Source: Accumulibacter sp.
GTDB taxonomy: Bacteria > Pseudomonadota > Gammaproteobacteria > Burkholderiales > Rhodocyclaceae
Direction of reading: 5' to 3'
Assembly: GCA_024235695.1 (NCBI GenBank)
Contig: JACKLX010000019.1
Location: forward strand, 1 to 64,000
DNA: 64,000 nucleotides
The first letter of the stretch is position 1, and every line of letters begins with the position of its first letter. The translations under genes and the position numbers were made by a program. The notes beneath the pieces are model-generated. The model had not been told where the DNA came from. It saw only the letters and a list, made by a program, of their open reading frames with translations, and ran no database searches. Positions 62,301 through 64,000 of the stretch are shown here, piece by piece.

Positions 62301-62700
62301 GATCAACCATCTCTTCCTCTGCGCGATGTCTCCACCGGGAGTCGCGCCGCAAACGGCCTGGTACTCGCGCGACGGCAGCTACCGACTGACCGCCTGCGAG
62401 CCGGCAACCGCACGCGTCTGTCTCGGCGAGTTGATCGCCCTCTACCGCCGCGGCCTGTCGCAGCCGCTGCACTTCTTTCCGAAAAGCGCCTGGGCCTATG
62501 CCAACAGCCGCCAGAACGGCCTCGCGGACGCTCGCCGGCGCTGGAACAACAGCCGTAACGAAGCCTGGGGCGAAGCCGCCGACCCGGCTTTCAAGCTCGC
62601 CCTGCGCGGTGTCGCCGAGCCGCTCGACGAAGCCTTCGCAGCCTGTGCCAGGACCGTCTTCGGGCCGCTGTTCGAACATCTCGAGGAGTACCGCCGATGA
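59341..62700 (+). CDS. recC: Exodeoxyribonuclease V subunit gamma
   Basis: A 1119-residue RecC subunit of RecBCD, which repairs double-strand breaks and recognises Chi. The N-terminus (NRFELLLERLLDRLAGEARS) leads into inactivated helicase-like domains: VLVPSTAVRRRIELACADRQ, then SLRSLPYRVVCVLGMNDGAF, a typical RecC segment. The C-terminal third is the inactive nuclease-like domain that contacts RecB. Length matches E. coli RecC (1122). Its stop overlaps the recB start (ATGA). It is divergent from hfq. Confidence 0.94.
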   Translation: MLRLTLSNRFELLLERLLDRLAGEARSPFAAQQVLVPSTAVRRRIELACADRQGICANVEFSYLAQWLWAQIRQLVDVQDISPFSPALLSWRLFEILGERDFSADQPRLARYLRDADPVMRLDLAQRCAQLIEHYITYRPQWLAAWSEGRRAGIAGLGAGHDDDEAWQAALWRRITAELGTRRQHPAAAFFQRIERLGADAPARAGLPASASIFCLSSLPPLYLDILRQLSQWIDIQVYALNPCREYWFEIVDRKRLGYLAARQQDAHHEVGNALLAAWGKQTQAHIDLLFAADGQIVEDDSVFLPAGGAHLLARVQNSILDLEELAPGSLRLAADDRSIEVHVCHSLSRELEVLHDQLLAMFASSEPPPPDQIVVVVPDLKGAAPLIDAVFGTVPAERRIPYTITGLPQTRVNRVARVLDTLLALAGSRHAASTVFELLQQPAVAARFALVADDLDRIHGWLRQAGIRWGLDAKSRSSLGLPASEDHSFADGMHRLFLAYALGDEAIARNTVVAGRIAAGHPEGGDAATLGRCWSFLQALEELRDDWSQARDASAWQRALSAALDRFTLAGDEWVDDLRSMHAAINELHGNMLRGGARSPLPLAVVHSALNALLDDPGRGGVPSGALTFASLSSLRSLPYRVVCVLGMNDGAFPTANRPPEFDLMARQTQPGDRQRRLDERNLFLDLLLAARQRLYLSYSGRSSRDNSVLPPSVLVAELLDVVAAACADDPADPASVDAVRQRLTVHHPLQAFSPDYFLAGDDPRRRSFNAEYCQALRQRALAAVPLADAAASHSDQAGDGDDGGDESISEATLPFFVGPLEAPAAEWRQVALEQLVQFFRNPCRTLLGRRLDVALTSAGEELQDDEPFLPDYRGIQALAERVLPALLNGCREDEIQSLALAGNEFPAGQLGARLIADELARLQGFAAELRPQLAATPLPAAHASFDYPLDGENWQLAGALGDLRPAGLLRYRYDDLRPADYLTGWINHLFLCAMSPPGVAPQTAWYSRDGSYRLTACEPATARVCLGELIALYRRGLSQPLHFFPKSAWAYANSRQNGLADARRRWNNSRNEAWGEAADPAFKLALRGVAEPLDEAFAACARTVFGPLFEHLEEYRR

Positions 62701-64000
62701 GCGAACAGCGCTCCGACCAGCGGCTAGCGACGCGCGAGCTCGACGTCTTCGCCTGCCCGCTCGATCGCCGCTGCCTGATCGAGGCGTCGGCCGGAACCGG
62801 CAAGACGTGGAACATCTGCGGCCTCTACCTGCGCCTGTTGCTCGAAAAGGGCCTGGAGACGCAACAGATCCTGGTCGTCACCTTCACCAACGCGGCGACC
62901 GCCGAGCTGCGCCAGCGGCTCCGCGCGCGGATCGTCGACGTCCTCGCCTGGCTGCGCAACGAGACGACCGCCAGCGACGCTTTCGTCGCCAGGCTGGTCG
63001 CCGCCGTCAAAGCAAATGCCGGCGTCGACCGGCAGCGGCTGCGGACGCTGCTCGAAGCGGCGCTGCACACCTTCGACGAGGCCGCGGTATTCACCATTCA
63101 CGGTTTCTGCCAGCGCGCCCTGTCGGATACGCCGTTTGCCGCCGGCCTGCCGTTCAGCCTCGAGCTCGTCCAGGACGACCAGGCGCTGCGACTCGAGGCG
63201 GTCAGCGACTTCTGGCGACGGCAGGTGGCCGGCGACCAGATTTCGCCGGCGCTCGCCGACTACCTCGCCGAGCGCCAGGATTCGCCGGAAAAATGGGCCA
63301 GGCTGCTGAAGCGGCAGATGGCCAAGTCGCTTTCGCGCGTGCTGTGGCCGCCGGAGACCGAACCGCAAGACAGCGCATGCGAGGCCACCGCCGTCGACCT
63401 GCCCGGCCTGCGCGCCGCTTTCGAAAAAGCTCGCCGGCTGTGGGCCGGCGCCGGCGCCGCGCCGACCGCCGCGCTGCTGGCCGGCCTGCCGGCGCTCCAT
63501 GCCGGCTCGTACAAGGAAGACGGCGTCCGCACCGCGGCCGCCAGCTGGACGCACTGGCTGGCCAGCGGCGCACCGCTGGCGGCGCCCGACCCGGAGTCGG
63601 GCAAGACCCGCCTGTTCGCCACCGACTTCATTGCCGGCAAGACCAGGAAGAACCAGACGCCGCCGAGCGATCCCTTTTTCGATGCTGCCGCCGACCTGCT
63701 TGCTGCCCAGCGGTCGGCAGCGCGTGCCTTGCAGCTCGCGCGGCTGCGCCTGCTGCGCCGGATGCTGACCGAAGCCGCCGCGGCGATGCGGCAGGCCAAG
63801 CGCCGGCAGCGCGTGCTGTCCTTCGACGACATGCTCTACAACGTCCATCTCGCGCTGACCGCCGGCGACCACCCCTGGCTGGCGGCGTCGCTGCGCGCAC
63901 GTTATCCGGTGGCGCTGATCGACGAATTCCAGGATACCGACCCGCTGCAGTACGCCATCTTCGATGCCGTCTACGGCGCTGCCGGCGGTCGCCCGGCGGC
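62697..64000 (+). CDS. recB: Exodeoxyribonuclease V subunit beta (5' part, runs off the window)
   Basis: The first 434 codons of RecB, the 3'-5' helicase and nuclease subunit. Walker A is LIEASAGTGKTWNICGLYLR near residue 24. Helicase motif Ia follows (LVVTFTNAATAELRQRLR), then AVFTIHGFCQRAL. The second helicase block begins near residue 375 (SFDDMLYN), and the DEXQ-like motif II is ALIDEFQDTDPLQYAIF near residue 407. The nuclease domain lies beyond the window. ATG 62697 overlaps the recC stop. recD is expected downstream. Confidence 0.94.
   Translation, partial: MSEQRSDQRLATRELDVFACPLDRRCLIEASAGTGKTWNICGLYLRLLLEKGLETQQILVVTFTNAATAELRQRLRARIVDVLAWLRNETTASDAFVARLVAAVKANAGVDRQRLRTLLEAALHTFDEAAVFTIHGFCQRALSDTPFAAGLPFSLELVQDDQALRLEAVSDFWRRQVAGDQISPALADYLAERQDSPEKWARLLKRQMAKSLSRVLWPPETEPQDSACEATAVDLPGLRAAFEKARRLWAGAGAAPTAALLAGLPALHAGSYKEDGVRTAAASWTHWLASGAPLAAPDPESGKTRLFATDFIAGKTRKNQTPPSDPFFDAAADLLAAQRSAARALQLARLRLLRRMLTEAAAAMRQAKRRQRVLSFDDMLYNVHLALTAGDHPWLAASLRARYPVALIDEFQDTDPLQYAIFDAVYGAAGGRPA

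Overview
The window is GC-rich, densely packed proteobacterial chromosome. Its conserved blocks have the gene order expected of a betaproteobacterium: rpsB-tsf-pyrH-frr-uppS-cdsA-dxr-rseP-bamA-skp-lpxD-fabZ-lpxA-lpxB-rnhB; gyrA-pheA-hisC-tyrA-aroA/cmk-rpsA-ihfB-lapA-lapB-hldA-hldD-cysM; and hfq-hflX-hflK-hflC-DUF2065-hisZ-purA. The DUF11 surface protein, the phasin-like gene and the HPr-rel-A cassette would suit a Rhodocyclales relative such as Candidatus Accumulibacter. That placement is an inference; no rRNA gene is present to confirm it.

Layout. 1-1543: an IS1182-type insertion sequence that cuts off the 3' end of a large DUF11 surface-protein gene (1544-4142, minus), which also carries a frameshift near 3103. 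4431-5750: a LuxR-type regulator with two degenerate receiver-like domains, preceded by a good sigma-54 promoter match. 6234-21234 (minus): a run of essential genes for translation (rpsB, tsf, frr), pyrimidine and isoprenoid synthesis (pyrH, uppS, dxr), phospholipid synthesis (cdsA), the outer membrane (rseP, bamA, skp, lpxD, fabZ, lpxA, lpxB), then rnhB and an rRNA methyltransferase. 21586-24975 (plus): map and glnD. 25363-28053 (plus): a four-gene accessory cassette, made of a small exported protein with a Tat-like leader, a PqqD-like protein, an HprK-related kinase and a nucleotidyltransferase-fold protein. 28136-31273: a perfect LexA box in front of an orphan error-prone polymerase gene (dnaE2). 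31303-35105: rimO, two membrane-protein genes and an orphan solute-binding protein.

35381-50662 (minus): an exonuclease, cysM, heptose genes (hldD, hldA), lapB-lapA, ihfB, rpsA, a fused aroA-cmk gene, tyrA, hisC, pheA and gyrA. 50983-52627 (minus): a phasin-like protein and an unrecognised 342-residue protein. 52752-59105 (minus): purA, hisZ, DUF2065, hflC, hflK, hflX, hfq. 59341-64000 (plus): recC and the first 434 codons of recB, which runs off the window.

How the parts work together. Most of the window supports cell-envelope construction (lipid A, heptose for LPS core, BamA/Skp/RseP, LapA/LapB control of LPS), aromatic amino acid and histidine supply, and translation. Many neighbouring genes overlap by 1-8 bases (TGATG, ATGA or GTGA), which points to translational coupling. 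The least-explained parts are the 25363-28053 cassette with its possible sigma-54 promoter, the sigma-54-preceded LuxR-type regulator beside a broken surface-protein gene, the SOS-controlled dnaE2 without visible imuA/imuB partners, and a perfect 12-bp hairpin in the cmk-rpsA gap. I saw no tRNA, rRNA or CRISPR array.
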